Positions 33,071 to 46,600 of a stretch of DNA of 64,000 nt are shown here, in pieces. The number at the start of each line of letters is the position of its first letter. Position 1 is the first letter of the stretch. The notes below the pieces were generated by a model. It saw nothing but the letters and a program-made list of their open reading frames with translations. It was not told the origin of the DNA and did no database searches. Source of the DNA: Cubamyces lactineus (Eukaryota; Basidiomycota; Agaricomycetes; Polyporales; Polyporaceae). The translations under genes and the position numbers were made by a program. The stretch is taken from NCBI GenBank assembly GCA_022376465.1, contig JACDTU010000002.1:62001-126000 (forward strand), written 5' to 3'.

Positions 33071-34654
33071 TCACTCTGGAGACATCTTCCCGCTCTCAAC
33101 GTCATCCACAACATGGCGCTCCTTCCCCTCCGACCCGAACGCGTCGAAGCTCACCCCATCCGCATCTGCGTCCCCGTCTCCGTCGCGCACGCGACTGACC
33201 GAGACGTTGATCACGACCGGCTGGAGCGGATACGTGTGCCCACCGATCGTCTGCAGCTGTCCGGGTGCAGCGCTCCGATGGGCGCCTCGATGGTGGTGAG
33301 GCAGGCCGTCCCCGGAGCCGCCGCGCACGCTGTCGTTCATCGTCGAGGCGAGTCCAACGCGGATGATGATCAGGGTGAATACGATGCCCTGCGAGGCGCA
33401 CGACCACGTCGCAGTCGAGATGTTCCACGGCCGGTGAGGGTATGGGATAACGCTATTAGCGGACAAGATCATCTAGGAGAAGCAGGAACGTACGATGAGG
33501 GGTTGGATACTGTCCAGGCAAACATACTGCGCGTTCGAGTTGGCGAGATACGTTCCAAGCACAGCGATTAGCGCCGCGGAATAGATCGCGGCGGACTGGA
33601 TCATCGTCTCGATGACCTCCCAATGCGAGCCCGTCACGGCGCTGTTCGCGCGGTACTCACGTACGCGGCGGTTGGCCCACATGATGCGCCCTGTGATGAG
33701 CACTGGAATGCGATGTATGCAATGTCAGAAGCGATGTACGTCAAGCGGCAGCTGCAGCTGAATGGTGATGAGGCGGGGGACGTACCGGTAGCAAAAAGGT
33801 TCGTTGTGAGCGACAGTGCGAAGAACGCTCTGATCCATGGCTGGAGATTGTTAGCGAAGATTGGGTCGCCAGGCTTCGTCAGTCCAATCTCAATGCATAC
33901 GCCGAAACCAGCGACTGTCGAGGTATAGAGGTCGTTCAAATCATTAGTATCCAGTGCCACGGTGCGTTTGATGATGGGAGACGGAGTCATGAAACGCACC
34001 TGTAGTTGCAATGAGGAGGAGGACCGGCACGATGAGAACCCATCGCGCTCGGTTCCAGACGATGTAGAGTCGATAACTCTACCCCATGGTCCCTTGAGCG
34101 ATATGCCCCGGATGATAGCGCAAATGCGAAGACGTACGACGAAGGAGTCGGCGAGAAGAGTCATCACAAGGTAAACAGCGTTCTTCGCAACATCGGTCGG
34201 GTCGTTGATCCGAGCGTAGAAAGCCTCCGTACCGCCAACGGCCTGTCCTCCCACCGCGAACCCTTTGATCGCCCGCGTCACGTCAATAGCGAGATGCTGG
34301 TCGTGCGTGCCCATCAGCGTTGAGGTGTCGCCTCAACATACGTCGAGAAGTGACATACAGCTACGGAGAGTAACCACATCGCTGTAGACGTCGCACAGAG
34401 CACCCTGTTCGTCGTCGAGCGCCCGCGAACCTTCTCCCTGTAGAGCAGGATCCAGATGGCAATGGTGAATAGGACCGTGAACGCCCCGAAGAGCATGGAC
34501 TCCATGAAGAGAGCTACGATCTGTCAGGGAAGTAGCTCTTGTCAGCCACCTCGTTTGAGGCTTCGACGAAGGCCGCCCGCAGTAGGCGGTGGCCAGGAAT
34601 TCAATAGGAGCATACCTCCGCGCGTGTTATCGGGAAAGCGTCTTCGGCTGACAT
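33071..34654 (-). CDS. 7TM-like fungal membrane protein, copy A
   Basis: A multi-exon gene beginning MSAEDAFPITRAE. Seven hydrophobic segments follow in order: around MLFGAFTVLFTIAIWILLY, VLCATSTAMWLLSVAV, VYLVMTLLADSFV, WVLIVPVLLLIAT, FFALSLTTNLFATVLI, IYSAALIAVLGTYLA and IGIVFTLIIIRVGL. The loop after TM3 has SYRLYIVWNRARW, a DRY-like position held by YR. The tail contains YPLQPVVINVSVSR and an acidic DDVESG end; TGA is at 33071. Copies B and C share all of this. The family is widespread in agaricomycetes but has no known function; a receptor-like topology is inference. Exons are joined by short introns that fall between the helices. Confidence 0.82.
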
Positions 34655-36396
34655 GGTTGTGGGGCGTCTCAGGAGGGTGTGCGGTATCGTAGCTAGATGC
34701 CGGAGGACGAGCGTTGGCCACAGGCTGTGCCAGTGGCGTTATTTAACGAGAGCCGCAACTACACCCTGCACGTAAATCGCGAGGAGCTGGTGATCCGCAG
34801 GGCATTTGGCGGCTCGAGAACGCCCGAGACCGGAGGAAACAGTTGTCTCCTGAGAACATCCCTTCACCAGACATGCGATTCGGATGTCGCATCAGAGGGT
34901 CGGTGTGAGGGCATGTCAAGTGGTAGACGTAGAAGACCCGAATGATCACATCTGCCTGATATGCTTCAATAGCCCAAGTACAAGTTAGACAGACTTTATC
35001 CCTATGCCGTAGAAAGCTACGCATACGCTTGAGCGCTTACGAGTCTGCAGCGGCGGAGAAGGCGTGAAAGGGCGAGAACGTGAGGCGATTGAGGGTAAGC
35101 TCTACCATGTATCAGAAGACCAGCAGATGACGATTGAGAGAGGGGAAGGGATGATTTGGTTCGGGCGCAGTGAGCCCAGAGAAAATACGACAAGGGCTAG
35201 AATGAACTAGACGCCGCCGCAGTGCGATGCATATGACACAGGTTGAGTTACAGTTGGATCCGCATTATCTTGAAGCAATCCAGAGCCCTAGCCGAGTGCT
35301 CTCCACGCAACGATGTACTATCTGAACAGTTTCGCGTGTCGTAGCCATCCAGCACAAAGTGTTCTTCGAGTCAGGGTGTCCATGTATACCCGAAAGCGTT
35401 GTAACCAAGGCACCCCGAGGTTTCTTCCACGGATCCGGACCCGCAGAGCAACCAGAAGGAGTACCAGAGCGAAGCGTCGAGAGCACATTCGTCCATCTGT
35501 CAAACGCTCGGCCTAAGTCTCCCACCTACCTCCGTCATGACTTTGCATCAACCCCGCTCTTGATCGGCAATTTCAAGAAAACAGGCCTTTCAAATCCCAG
35601 GGGCCATAGCTATCAGGACTATGCGGGGCCTGACTTGAGGGAGTTACTGAGGCCCTAAGATTATCTCGTGTCTTTCGAACATGTATGACAATTCAAAAGG
35701 CCCGACTCACATCTTTCCGCGGTACATCAGACAATGGCAAGCCAACGCAAAAAGATTCGAGCCCTTCTCACGTGCACATAGTCTGGTAGAGCTGTGGGCG
35801 GTGGTGATCCTTTCTGCAAGACAATGAAGGCGGTAGTAGAAGACTCGTAAGAGGGCTGGGTCAGGGACGATGGTAACTTGGAGGTTTGAACTTGGCAGTC
35901 TACTGCACTGGAGACTGGCTGAAACGCTTCGGGAATTGCCGTTACGCCTATCGCGCGCCAATACGGAGCACATAGTACATGCCCTGTTCTTCTGAGATGA
36001 TCATACAGGAGAGAAGGCGTGAACGTCATGTTTCATTGGATTGCTACTACTACGAAAGAAAGAACGAACGGGAGTTTCTGTGGCTTTACGGAAGCGAACG
36101 ACACTGAGGGGGAAGAGATACAGTGCTGTACTAGGCGACCACAGATAATGCATAAGTAAGCCTCGACGTCTATGTACACTACCAGTACACACGGGCAACG
36201 ATCACAGCAACACAATGAACACAACAACAATACGACAACCGCGGCGCGCCCACCGTCCATAAACTACCACAATAAAAATGGCTTTTGCACAACATAAGAC
36301 CGTCCTTACCCCGCCAGTAGTATCGCACAAGGGTATCCTCTCCGTATCGTATAGCACTCACCACCATCATGGTACACACGCGCTCCACTGGCGGCG
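34655..36396. other. 1.7 kb spacer between 7TM A and B
   Basis: This should hold the 7TM A promoter and the 3' flank of B. Open frames at 35265-35660 on both strands overlap and have no motif. No gene is supported. Confidence 0.45.
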
Positions 36397-38156
36397 CTAC
36401 AGAGACGCAGCGGTCCCGCTCTCAACGTCGGAAGTCATGGGCGCGTCCTTGCGGTCGTACCCAAAGCCCTCGAAGCTCGCGCGGTCGTACGTCCTACTGA
36501 CGGACACGTTGATCGCGACGGGCTGAAGCGGGTACGCGTTTGCATCGACGCCGCTGACGGCGGACTGCATATGCACGGCGGGCATGCCTCCCCCCGCGGC
36601 GCCGTGCCCGGAGACGTTGCCGCCACCGCTCACGCTGTCGTTCACGGTATAGCCGAGACCGACGCGGATGATGATCAGTGTGAACACGATGCCCTGTTGG
36701 GGAAGCGCGCGTCAACTACCTATGTACGTGGCGTGGACAACGAGCGGAGGGCAGGATGAAAGGGAGCAACGTACGATGAGTGGCTGGATGGTGTCGAGAC
36801 AGACGTACTGCGCGTTGGAGTTCGCGAGATACGTCCCCAGCAGGGAGATGAGCGCAGCAGAGTAGATCGCAGCAGACTGTATCATGGTCTCGATGACCTC
36901 CCAGTGCGAGCCCGCGACGGGCACACCCTTCGGCCGGTAACGCCGCACGCGGCGATTCGACCACATGATGCGCGCCGCGATGAGCACTAGAAGCATGATT
37001 ACGATGGGTGGAAGGACGGTGGTCCCACAAGATCACGCCCATAGGTACCGACCGGCAGCGGGAGGTGAGAAGACGACAAAATCGAGAAGTAGTGTGGTCG
37101 ACATCATTGCGATCGGGCGGGACACGATCAGAGTGGGCACAGGAGGGAGCGAGAAGATCATTGAAATTAGATTCGTGGTGTAATGTTGAGCACATGGAGG
37201 GCACTCACGCGTGGCGAAGAGATTCGTCGTGAGCGAGAGCGCGAAGAAGCTCTCGATCCATGGCTTGAGGTTGCCTGCGAAGATGGCGTCGCCAGCCTTC
37301 GTCAAGCCCACCTCTACGCACGCTCCGTACCCGGCGACTGTGGGGTTGGCGTTGCAATCAGTACGTCAGATGTTCTGCAGAAGCTTAGATGATATCAAGA
37401 ATAGTGCTCACTCGCGGTAGCAATCAGGAGTAGAACGGGCACGATGAGTACCCACCACACGCGGTTCCAGACGACCCATAGTCGGTATGACTGGCACCCC
37501 ACATGTAGGTTGGTTAATGCTCAACGACGACGTACGATGGTATAGGGACATACGACGAAGGAATCCGCGACGAGTGTCATGGTGATGTATACGACATCCT
37601 TGGCGACCTCGGTCGGGTCACTCACGATGTTGTAGAATGCCTCCGCCCCATTGGCTTCTCGCGCCCCCCACACGACGAAGCCCTGCACTGCGCGTACGAT
37701 GTCTATTGCTAGATGCTACACGTTGTTGACTGTTAGTGTCAACGCCACCAAGTGATCCAAGGAACACCTACCGCGACGCAGAGGATCCACATGACGGTGG
37801 ACGTCGCGAAGAGCATCCTGTTCGTCCTCGAGCGACCACGGAGCTTCTCTCTGTAGAGCAGGATCCAGACCGCGATCGCGTAGAGCACCGTGAACGCGCC
37901 GAAGAGCATCGACTCCATGAACAAGGCTATGAGCTGCCAGGGCGGAAGCGTACATGATCAGCGCCACCATCGTCATAAACCGAGGACCATGCCACGATCG
38001 ACAGCAGCTGAGATCCAGGGGCAAGGCGGCAAGCTAATCGGGCAGGGGAGGGCTCGGGCGTTGCCTCGGATTCGCCCTCGGACTCGGGCCCTGTGCTCTT
38101 GGCCCAAGCGAACGTACCTCAGCTCTGGCCAGAGGGAATGTCTTTTCGTCGGGCAT
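36397..38156 (-). CDS. 7TM-like fungal membrane protein, copy B
   Basis: It begins MPDEKTFPLARAE and has the same seven hydrophobic segments as copy A, including MLFGAFTVLYAIAVWILLY, SYRLWVVWNRVWWVL, FFALSLTTNLFAT and VIETMIQSAAIYSAAL. The cytosolic-looking tail has a Gly-rich insert (SGGGNVSGHGAAGGG), then YPLQPVAINVSVSRTYDR, FEGFGYDRK and DVESG. The stop is at 36397-36399. Intron positions match A and C. The spacing of the introns differs slightly from copy to copy, while exon sequences stay close, as expected for tandem duplicates under constraint. Function unknown. Confidence 0.83.
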
Positions 38157-41100
38157 GTCTGCAGCTGATCTGCGGACGGATACGCTGGTACTCAATGATG
38201 CAGCGGTCGGGGAGTGAGCGGAAAGCCAAGCGTGGGGTGGGGAGGGGGGAGGTGATGACAGTTCTAGGTCGCTATATACAGCGCGACAGGCTGTCCTATA
38301 ACCTGAGTGGCCGAGCGCGGGTTAGACATGGGATGTTCCTGCGAAAGGTAAGTAGCGCGGAAGACCTACGGTCAGAGCCTCGAGATCTAGACAAAGATGG
38401 TCGAATGCGCCGCAGATGCCCTTGATGATGCAGAACGGCATCGCCCTTCTTCTCTTTCCCTTGCACCACCTCCACCCGGGCTTCTGCCATCGCGTCGAGA
38501 ATCCGCCGATGGGATTTACCCTCGCTTCTCTCGTCATCACTGCTATCGTCGTTTGCCTCATCTATAGTGATTGTCAGTCTTACACAGGCAGGTAGTTCAG
38601 CCGCCCATAATGGCGAAGGAACATGTCCGCGGGTATGACTATAGCTGGAACGATGCTTCGTGAGCTGTGCGACACAGCGCCAATGTCGTCAAGGACTGCG
38701 AAGGACGTTGACGTGCAGCGTGCGACATGTAACGGGCGGTGGTCAAGGGCGGTCCCATTCCGGGCAGTCACCACACATCTTTGTCAAGGAGCCATCAAGC
38801 GCGAAGCAATCAGCGAAGCTTCGTGAGATTGATACCACATGCTCACCTGACTAGACTCGCCTAGACACATCTTCCGCGTCCGAGCGAATCACAGGTCAAC
38901 GGCTTGCAGCAGACAGAGCGTGAGGTTGTGTCAGGATCCGTCCTGTACGCTCGAAGCTACGACCGTGAGCACTGTGCACACTGTCGAAGCATCGTCAGGT
39001 TCGGCTTGCGCTCACCGACTCTCAGCGCACAGAAGGCCTGCGATGCCCTCGGGGTAGATGTTGCCCGAGATGCCGAAGCACAACGAGAAGGAATGATCAA
39101 TCCGATCCCGGGGCGCTGATCTGAGTCTATCTGGAAGTGAGTACCGTTTGTGGGGAAACCCACTTTGGACCAGAAACAACCAGAAGCCACAACTACGACT
39201 TCCTGCGGCCCTCGGGAGGAAGAAAGTAATAAGTTTCAGGTCGTATGAACCCGCCAAGGCCACATACACATCGGGCTACTCGGAGCAGCTACCCGACAAC
39301 GATTCCAGAACCTGTATTAAGAGCGAAACGAAACGTAGATTGGAGTGGCAGAGCTGCTGTGACCAGTAGTGCCGGGGCCAGTGCGCAACATCCGCAGAAC
39401 CCGCTTGCCATGCACATCATGATTGGGCGGCAGGTGCAAAGGAAAAGTCATGATGTTCACAGAGGAGGAAACATCGGCGAACATTCCGCCCTACCTGATT
39501 TCGCAGGCTGAAGCCGGATCGCCGCTCATACGCTCAAGCTTAACAGAAGAGGACATGCCTGTGAAGCTCGATTATGAGTGACTCCTGATGGACACTATGC
39601 GGAGATCATCGAACATCACGGACTTACGGGAGCAGCGGTTACAACCATTCGCGTGTGTCCTTGAAACATGGTGCAGTTGTGCGTGCACGAAAGGTAAGTT
39701 CCGCCTTGGGCTGTTGCGACATTCTCGTATGGCCGGTGCGTTGCTGGGATTCGTTGACCATGGAACATGGGAGGAAGAAAGAAAAACCCGCGAAGAGGCA
39801 ACGTTACAGCAGAGACCCACGTGGCACGCTCTCGGTCTCTGCCGCCAGCGCCCAAAGAGGCAGGAGCGCTCAAGAACAAACCTACCATGCTTCGGTAGAA
39901 CCATGGTCCTTGCTCTCGTAAACTCTTCTGAGGAATGACTGAACACAAGCAAGATGTAGGCAAGAACTTAGGCCATACACCTTGACCGTGATGTCATCTT
40001 TAGGACCCCTCAGCAATTCTTCTCCACGCCACTGTAACAGCCACTCTGGTGGGACCACAAAGATGTTTATCGGACAATCCTGAGCCCCCAAGCTCCTACA
40101 GTCAAACGAGAGGCCCGGATATTTCTTTTCCGCATGCTACCACGCCTCCACAGATTGATATGGGGAAGTGATATACCACCGACCGAGGTGGGTACGGGAC
40201 GTCGGTCTGTGAGCTGCGATCTATCCGATATGAGCGTCTGTAATTCTGAAAACTTCTCAGAGCTATCGCCGGTCCTGTTACAGCATGTACGTGCCAGGTC
40301 TTCAGGCCCGCGGTCAATTGAGTCGACAACCCTTGTCGCTGGGCTCGTGCATGTACGTGGAAATATTCCAACTCACCGATGCAGACATGCTCGAACAAGT
40401 GAGACTCCGGAGGTTCAACCTGACTGCAGGGAGGACGGAAATGAGTGAGGGAAACATTCGTGAACAAGACTCGTCCAGATCTTTCCAGGCCATGACGGTG
40501 CTCCGTAATCCGTTCTTCTCGAAGGGCTTGTTAGCTAATGCCCTTTTCCATATGCCAGCTATCAGGCCCTGGTGAACAGGAGTGCAATAGCTTCGAGGCA
40601 TCGATGCCCGGATACGGTCGCCATCGCGGTTCATCTTTCCTGTAATGGATATTAGAACAGCCTCCCTCTCTCTGCAGCGGCGAGGCTGTGGAACGTGAAC
40701 GTAATACGCGAAGAGTCCGGAACGGGTCGCAGCTCGCAACCAAGCCCGGGCACTTGAGCACAACCATCCTCTGGCGTAGAAGCTGCTTTCCTCCCTCTCA
40801 GGCTGTCGCTGAACCATGTCTCCTGATGTTCATATCCTCAGGCCCCAGGTCCAACAATTGACAGCTGTTCAACATATGACGGGCTCGGTGACTATTGTAA
40901 TTCGGACTTTGAACGCCCATGGCATCCGTGCAATACGTACAGGTATGGTCTAACAATAGACACTATCATGGGCGACGGAAGACGATAAGCATGTGGAACC
41001 AGAAGCAGGCTCGTATTGGCCGGCCCACCGAGCATGCGACTTGTGCATCGACTCACGAACTCCTCGTCGTAAGGCAGGAGGCAGGATTGGTCCTACCTCC

Positions 41101-42057
41101 GTCCGTCGCAATCACTGTGAGTGAATCACTCCTACCGCTGTCGCTCTAGCCTACTGACGGATTGCAGATCACACAATGTCTCCGCGACGCAAGCGAACTT
41201 GGACACTCTAGAACATAGCGTAACGCGCTAGAACCAGGACATGAAACATATCTACTCTACGACATGCGATCACTGCCTGACTGATTTATGTATAAGAGAA
41301 GGAGATGCGTAGTTTGAACGTCCTCCGCGAAGAATGTCCTCATCGCATCACAGACACAATCCCAGCCTCGACAACAGGTACTCGTCGACAGCACTCGCTC
41401 CAGCCCAAGATCCTCATACTTCACTGCACCGCACTGTACGAAGAGAACTTCAAAGAGACTTTTGCAGATGACAACACGATGGAGCACAACAGAGACACAA
41501 ATGAGGACACGGCAGGCAAAGACGGACAGCAAGACGACATGACGATTGGGAGGAAATGAACGCGAATACAAACGGTCTAACGAGCGGACGGGACAGCGGC
41601 GCAGCCGGTGCCAGCGGTAGATGATGCGGGCGGGGCGACGCACTCGTCACCAAGGTGAGAAGAATTTGCTGCTGTGCTTCTAATGGCGGTAATGTGAAAG
41701 ACGGTAGTAATGGTGGTGGTAGTACTATATGACAACGGGAACCAACGGAACACTGGCGCGGCGGCCGCAGCCTACAGTTAGGTGAGTCCTATCGTACAGA
41801 GCGGTGAGCGGAACAAGGGCTGCCCCGTCGGGCTGACAGCACAGGAGCAGCAAGACAGCGTCGAACCGTAGCAGGCGGAAAGTATCTACCAAACGCGCAC
41901 GTGCTGGCAGTCTGCAGACCGGACGAGGCTGTGGTTTTCTTCGAGAACGTCGACGGCCCTCCCTCTATCATGGTTCAGCGAGGGGGTCAACGGCGAGCAA
42001 CGAAGCAGAGAGGCGCTCAAAGGCGCCACTCTCATCGAAGAGAGCGGCTCCTCAGAG
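38157..42057. other. 3.9 kb stretch without recognised gene
   Basis: No family is recognised on either strand. A short charged, exon-like segment on the minus strand near 38440-38575 (DEANDDSSDDERSEGK followed by SHRRILDAMAEARVEV) looks like real protein sequence but has no start or partner exons that I can assign, so it may be a gene remnant. The rest holds only overlapping short frames. Confidence 0.4.
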
Positions 42058-43644
42058 TCACTCGGAGGGCGCCTTGCCACTCTCAATGTCAGACCCGACG
42101 GGCGGCTCCTTGCGGTCGTATCCCTCGAAGCTCGCGCGGTCGTGCGTGCGACTGACGGAAACGTTGATAGCAACCGGCTGGAGCGGGTACGAGTGCCCGC
42201 CAATGGTCTGCAGTTGCGCCGCGCCGGCGCGGTCGGAGACGCCGTGCCCTCCACCGCTCACGGTGTCGTTCATGGTGAAGCCGAGACCGACACGGATGAT
42301 AATGAGCGTGAACACGATGCCCTATCAGTGCAGTGAGCGCTTGAACGAAACAGGGGGCGAAAGGCAACATACAATGAGCGGCTGAAGAATGTCAACGCAA
42401 ATGTACTGCGCGTTTGAGCCAGCAAGGTAAGTGCCGAGGAGGGATGCGAGCGCCGCGGAGTAGATGGCAGCAGACTGAATCATCGTCTCGATGACCTCCC
42501 AGTGCGAGCCCGCCGCGGCACCACTCGCACGGTACTTGCGGACACGGCGATTCGACCACATGATTCGCGCGGCGATGAGGACTGTGAGAGACGCGGAAAG
42601 GTGCGGTCAGCCGGGGTTCGTGCGGGAAAGGTCGGAAAGATCATGAAAAGAAGAAGCAACGGCATAGCATGACATAGCGAGCGTCAGGAATGGTACGGGA
42701 TCGGTGAGAGTCTCCGAGCAGCAAAAAGTTTACAAACGCAAGAAGCAATGATACTCACATGTGGCGAGGAGGTTGGTCGTGAGCGAAAGCGAGAAGAAAG
42801 CGCGGATCCAGGGTTGCAAATTTTCCGCAAAGATGGCGTTGCCCTCCTTCGCCAGGCCGATCTCCACACAAGCGCCATAGCCAGCCACTACAAGATAGAT
42901 CAACCATTCATCAGCGTCCTGCTGTATGCTCGTACGGGTTTGCCGAGCAACTCACCCGCCGTCGCGAGCAGGAGGACGGTGGGGACGATGAGAATCCACC
43001 ACTGACGGTTCCACACGACATACAACCGATACGACTGAACGGCGGTAGGACGACCAGTTGAGTGAACGATGTGAGGCAGAGCTGTTGGTAGGAACGTACG
43101 ACGAAGGAATCCGCAACGAGGGTCATGGTGATGTACAGGACGTTCTTCGCCACTTCGGTTGGGTCACTGATTCTGCCGTAGAACGCGTCCGTTCCACCTG
43201 GGTTCTTCCCCCACACCACGAAACCTTCCACAGCTCGCGTCACATCTATTGCTAAATGCTATATGAAATCGAATGCAGGTCAGCATTGTCGTACGGGGTA
43301 CATAGAAGAAATACTCACTGCTACTGCCAGTATCCACATGACCGTGGATGTCACGAAGAGCATCCGGTTGGTCGTCGAGCGGCCGCGGACCTTCTCCCTG
43401 TAGAGTAGAATCCAGACTGCAATGGAATAGAGCACAGTGAACGCTCCGAAGAGCATCGACTCCATGAACAATGCGATGATCTAAAGGTTAAACCACGAAC
43501 ATCAGCGCCACTGTCCGCATTTGGCCTTCGCACCCATGATCAAGGGGCAAGGGAAATAGAAAGGGAATAGAGAAGGACGTGGATGGCAGATAGACAAGCA
43601 CGTACCTCGGCCCTGGCCAGCGGGAATTGCTCTTCGTCGGACAT
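42058..43644 (-). CDS. 7TM-like fungal membrane protein, copy C
   Basis: It begins MSDEEQFPLARAE. The helices match A and B (MLFGAFTVLYSIAVWILLY, MLFVTSTVMWILAVAV, LYITMTLVADSFV, WWILIVPTVLLLAT, FFSLSLTTNLLAT-like, IYSAALASLLGTYLA and IGIVFTLIIIRVGL). The tail carries TIGGHSYPLQPVAINVSVSR, FEGYDRKEPPV and DIESG, and the stop is at 42058. The first exon (start codon to ARAE) is split from the first helix by an intron, as in the other two copies. B and C are closer to each other than to A in the tail. Function unknown. Confidence 0.83.
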
Positions 43645-46600
43645 GTCTGCTAACGGTCTGCGCGCGTTGTCTCACACCAGGGGACGACGGCTACGACGGG
43701 GGAAAAGCAAGATGTTGGCGCCGAACACGGACTCGGCCTCCGTAGCTTTATAATAGCAGCTGTCCTTGGGGCACCAGGACACGCCATAAGATGTCGCGAA
43801 GGAGCGCAGGGCGAGAAAGCTAAGCGGCCGAGCGTTAAGATCTCTACACAGATGACGGGATGAAGGGCAGCCCCCTCCGCTGATGCGTGACTACATTGGC
43901 CCTCTTTTCCCCGCTGAGGATTCTCACCCACCTGTTCTGCAGCCTGGCCAGACAAGCTCCGCGGCGGGTCCGGCCAGCCGGCATGTCCATCAATGCAAAT
44001 GTTCCTCCTCCAGCCGTTCGCGAGAGAGGCCGCCTTCTGCATCTCGCGGCCCCGTTTGATCTGGTCAACTGGGCTGCTGTGCACCCTACCTATATTGAGA
44101 CCGCTTAACCCCGCAATCTGGACACGGCGAGTGCCGCCGCAGACGCTGCCACGCCCCGTCGCGCTCAGAGGGAGCAGCAGCCCTGCATCTCTCCCATCTG
44201 CAAGTAAGATCAGAGCGAAGCGTGCAAGCTAGCCGACAACAGTGTGGCCACCCTTCTCGCTCCTTCTTCCTGGGAAAGCGCGACCGCGCAGCGTCGACAA
44301 AATCGAGAGGGCGACTTCTTGCCTTCGCCGCTTGCACGTTCGCGAGGTCAGAAGACAGAGAGAATATGAGTTGATGGGGCGAAACTTCAATTTCGGTCTA
44401 CCCTGAGCGGGCGTCGGGTGCATGTGCAGGATTGGGCTTCGAGCGGGTATGTAAAGCGTTCAGCTGGACATTCGGTACCTTTGGCCAGCCGCATCATTGA
44501 GACCTGGCGTCAACGGAGATATGACGCGATTGCAAAACAGGCACGGAGAGCCGAGGGTGTTGAAGCGCTTTACAGCGCTCAGCCATCTTGCCTGGGTGCA
44601 AATCAGTCGCAGGTGCGCGTTGGCGACGAGAGCATTAGCGAACGGATAGAAGCTGATAGAGCGGAGGAAGCTCGCGGCTGTTCCTCAGCGTTTCTCCATC
44701 CTAAAGCGTGAAGAGATAACCGAGACGTTAGCAGACACGAGTTCGCACGACTAAATAATGGCTTGCCATCAACGCTCTCAGCATGGTCATGCGATCTCGC
44801 ACTATAATATTTGACCTTTGATGTGCTTCGTCAGCAGTTCAGGGAGCTTTCGATTGCATTGCAGCCGCGGTCGTCCAGCAATCGCTCAGGAGGAGAGAAG
44901 GAGGCAGGAAATGAGGACAAACCAGAAGGAAATCACAACGTGTGCATCACTGCGCGGGAATCCCCGATCAGAAACTTGCTTCAGGCTCAACCTGGCCCGC
45001 CCGTTGCGTGTGTATGGAAACGCCGGTCGTTCGGACAACGTTTCAACTCAACGCCAGCTTTTTTCTGACCACAGTCGCCGACGCTCGCTTTCGGTTGCGA
45101 GGAGTCAAGGACAAGTGAGTAGACTGATAGCAGATGTAGTAACGGGTTCGACCTGAAGCGCACTAGCACAATGCTTGTACGTACGACGCTTTCCAACGCG
45201 TTTGCCCATCATATGGAAAGCTGAGATCTTCACATATTCCAACCGCGTCGCCGGAACCCTCTCCTGTATATTCCGTCAGAAATAACTCTCGCGTTTGATT
45301 CTCGACTCGAATTCCAATGAATCCAATCAGCTCGCTCGTGCTCCCAATGCAATGAGACGAGGGAATTCACTGAGTTCGCGCGTGGAGGGCTACGCACCGC
45401 CAACCGCTGAGGTGACGCGTTGCGGACTGGGTCTGCGCGTTGTCTAGCCAACTGGCGGGCGTATGGGGTGGACGCGACCAGACGCGACCGTGTTTGAGGA
45501 CGTGCGCGCTGTGCAGAGCCTTCGGGTAGCGATAGAAAGGGTCCAGGGATCGGTGATCAGCGAGATCGACTCCCGACGCAACGTGCGCGCCCCGGCATAA
45601 TTCCCAGAAATAGCCTTTCCGCTCATGACATTGCCCGAGGCAACTGCAGGGGCGAACCGTCGGTGTCCATACTCTAAGTCGGGGGTCTTCATTTTGCCTC
45701 CTGCCCCCACGGGGTGTCATCATTCGCAAGAGACACCGACGCAGACCAACTGTCCAGCATGTGTTACTGGATCAGTGTGCGTGGAGGCGCCGCGCAGGGG
45801 ATACATGGGTTCATGAAATTCGTCCTACGTATGGTCGGCGTGCTGAGGTTCATGGACGTTGTAGCCTGGATAAAGCGAGAGTCGAGGCCCATATTGCAAT
45901 TCGAGCTGTCGATCTGGGTCAGTTGTCCTAACACTGGCAGTGACCGTGCTCTGCGCTCACCCGCGGACAGCAACTGAGCCCAGGACCTCAGACCAATATT
46001 TGCGGGGCCCGCCTGGTGTTCCATCTCCGCATGCCACGCACAGGCATTCAGGCATTCGCATCTTGCGGAGGAAGTAGTGCAAGCTGAGGTGGATAGGAAT
46101 GAGAGGCGCACCTCGTACGCAGTATCTGACCTCGTGAGTCAATGACGGCAGCGCGTGGGTCAAAACGAATGTTCCGCCGAGCACAATTGAGTGGCCAAAG
46201 GGTGGCCCAATGGTGAAGCTAAGGATTGCCTTACCACTCTGATCTATCAGATTCTATCTCCGCGATGAGAACTTACGAGAACAGGCGTACGTACGAGATT
46301 CAGAGCCTATAGCTGATTCCCCGCCAAAGTTGGCTGTGATCACCTTGTCTGCGGCAACCAACCAGCCTACTTCAGCTCTGCTACGAGACGGAACCCTCTT
46401 CCTACGCATACTGTTGCTCAAACGTTGGATTGACATCGCTTCTGGTGACAGATGGTACCCTGCGGAACCCTCTCAACTAAGGAAGGAACATTGGCAAGCG
46501 GTCCTACTCACAGTATCTGCGTTGGAAGTTCTCCCTATCCGACGGCCGTTACGCCGATAGACTTCAAGGCGTAGAGTATGTCGATATCTAGTCCTAGCAA

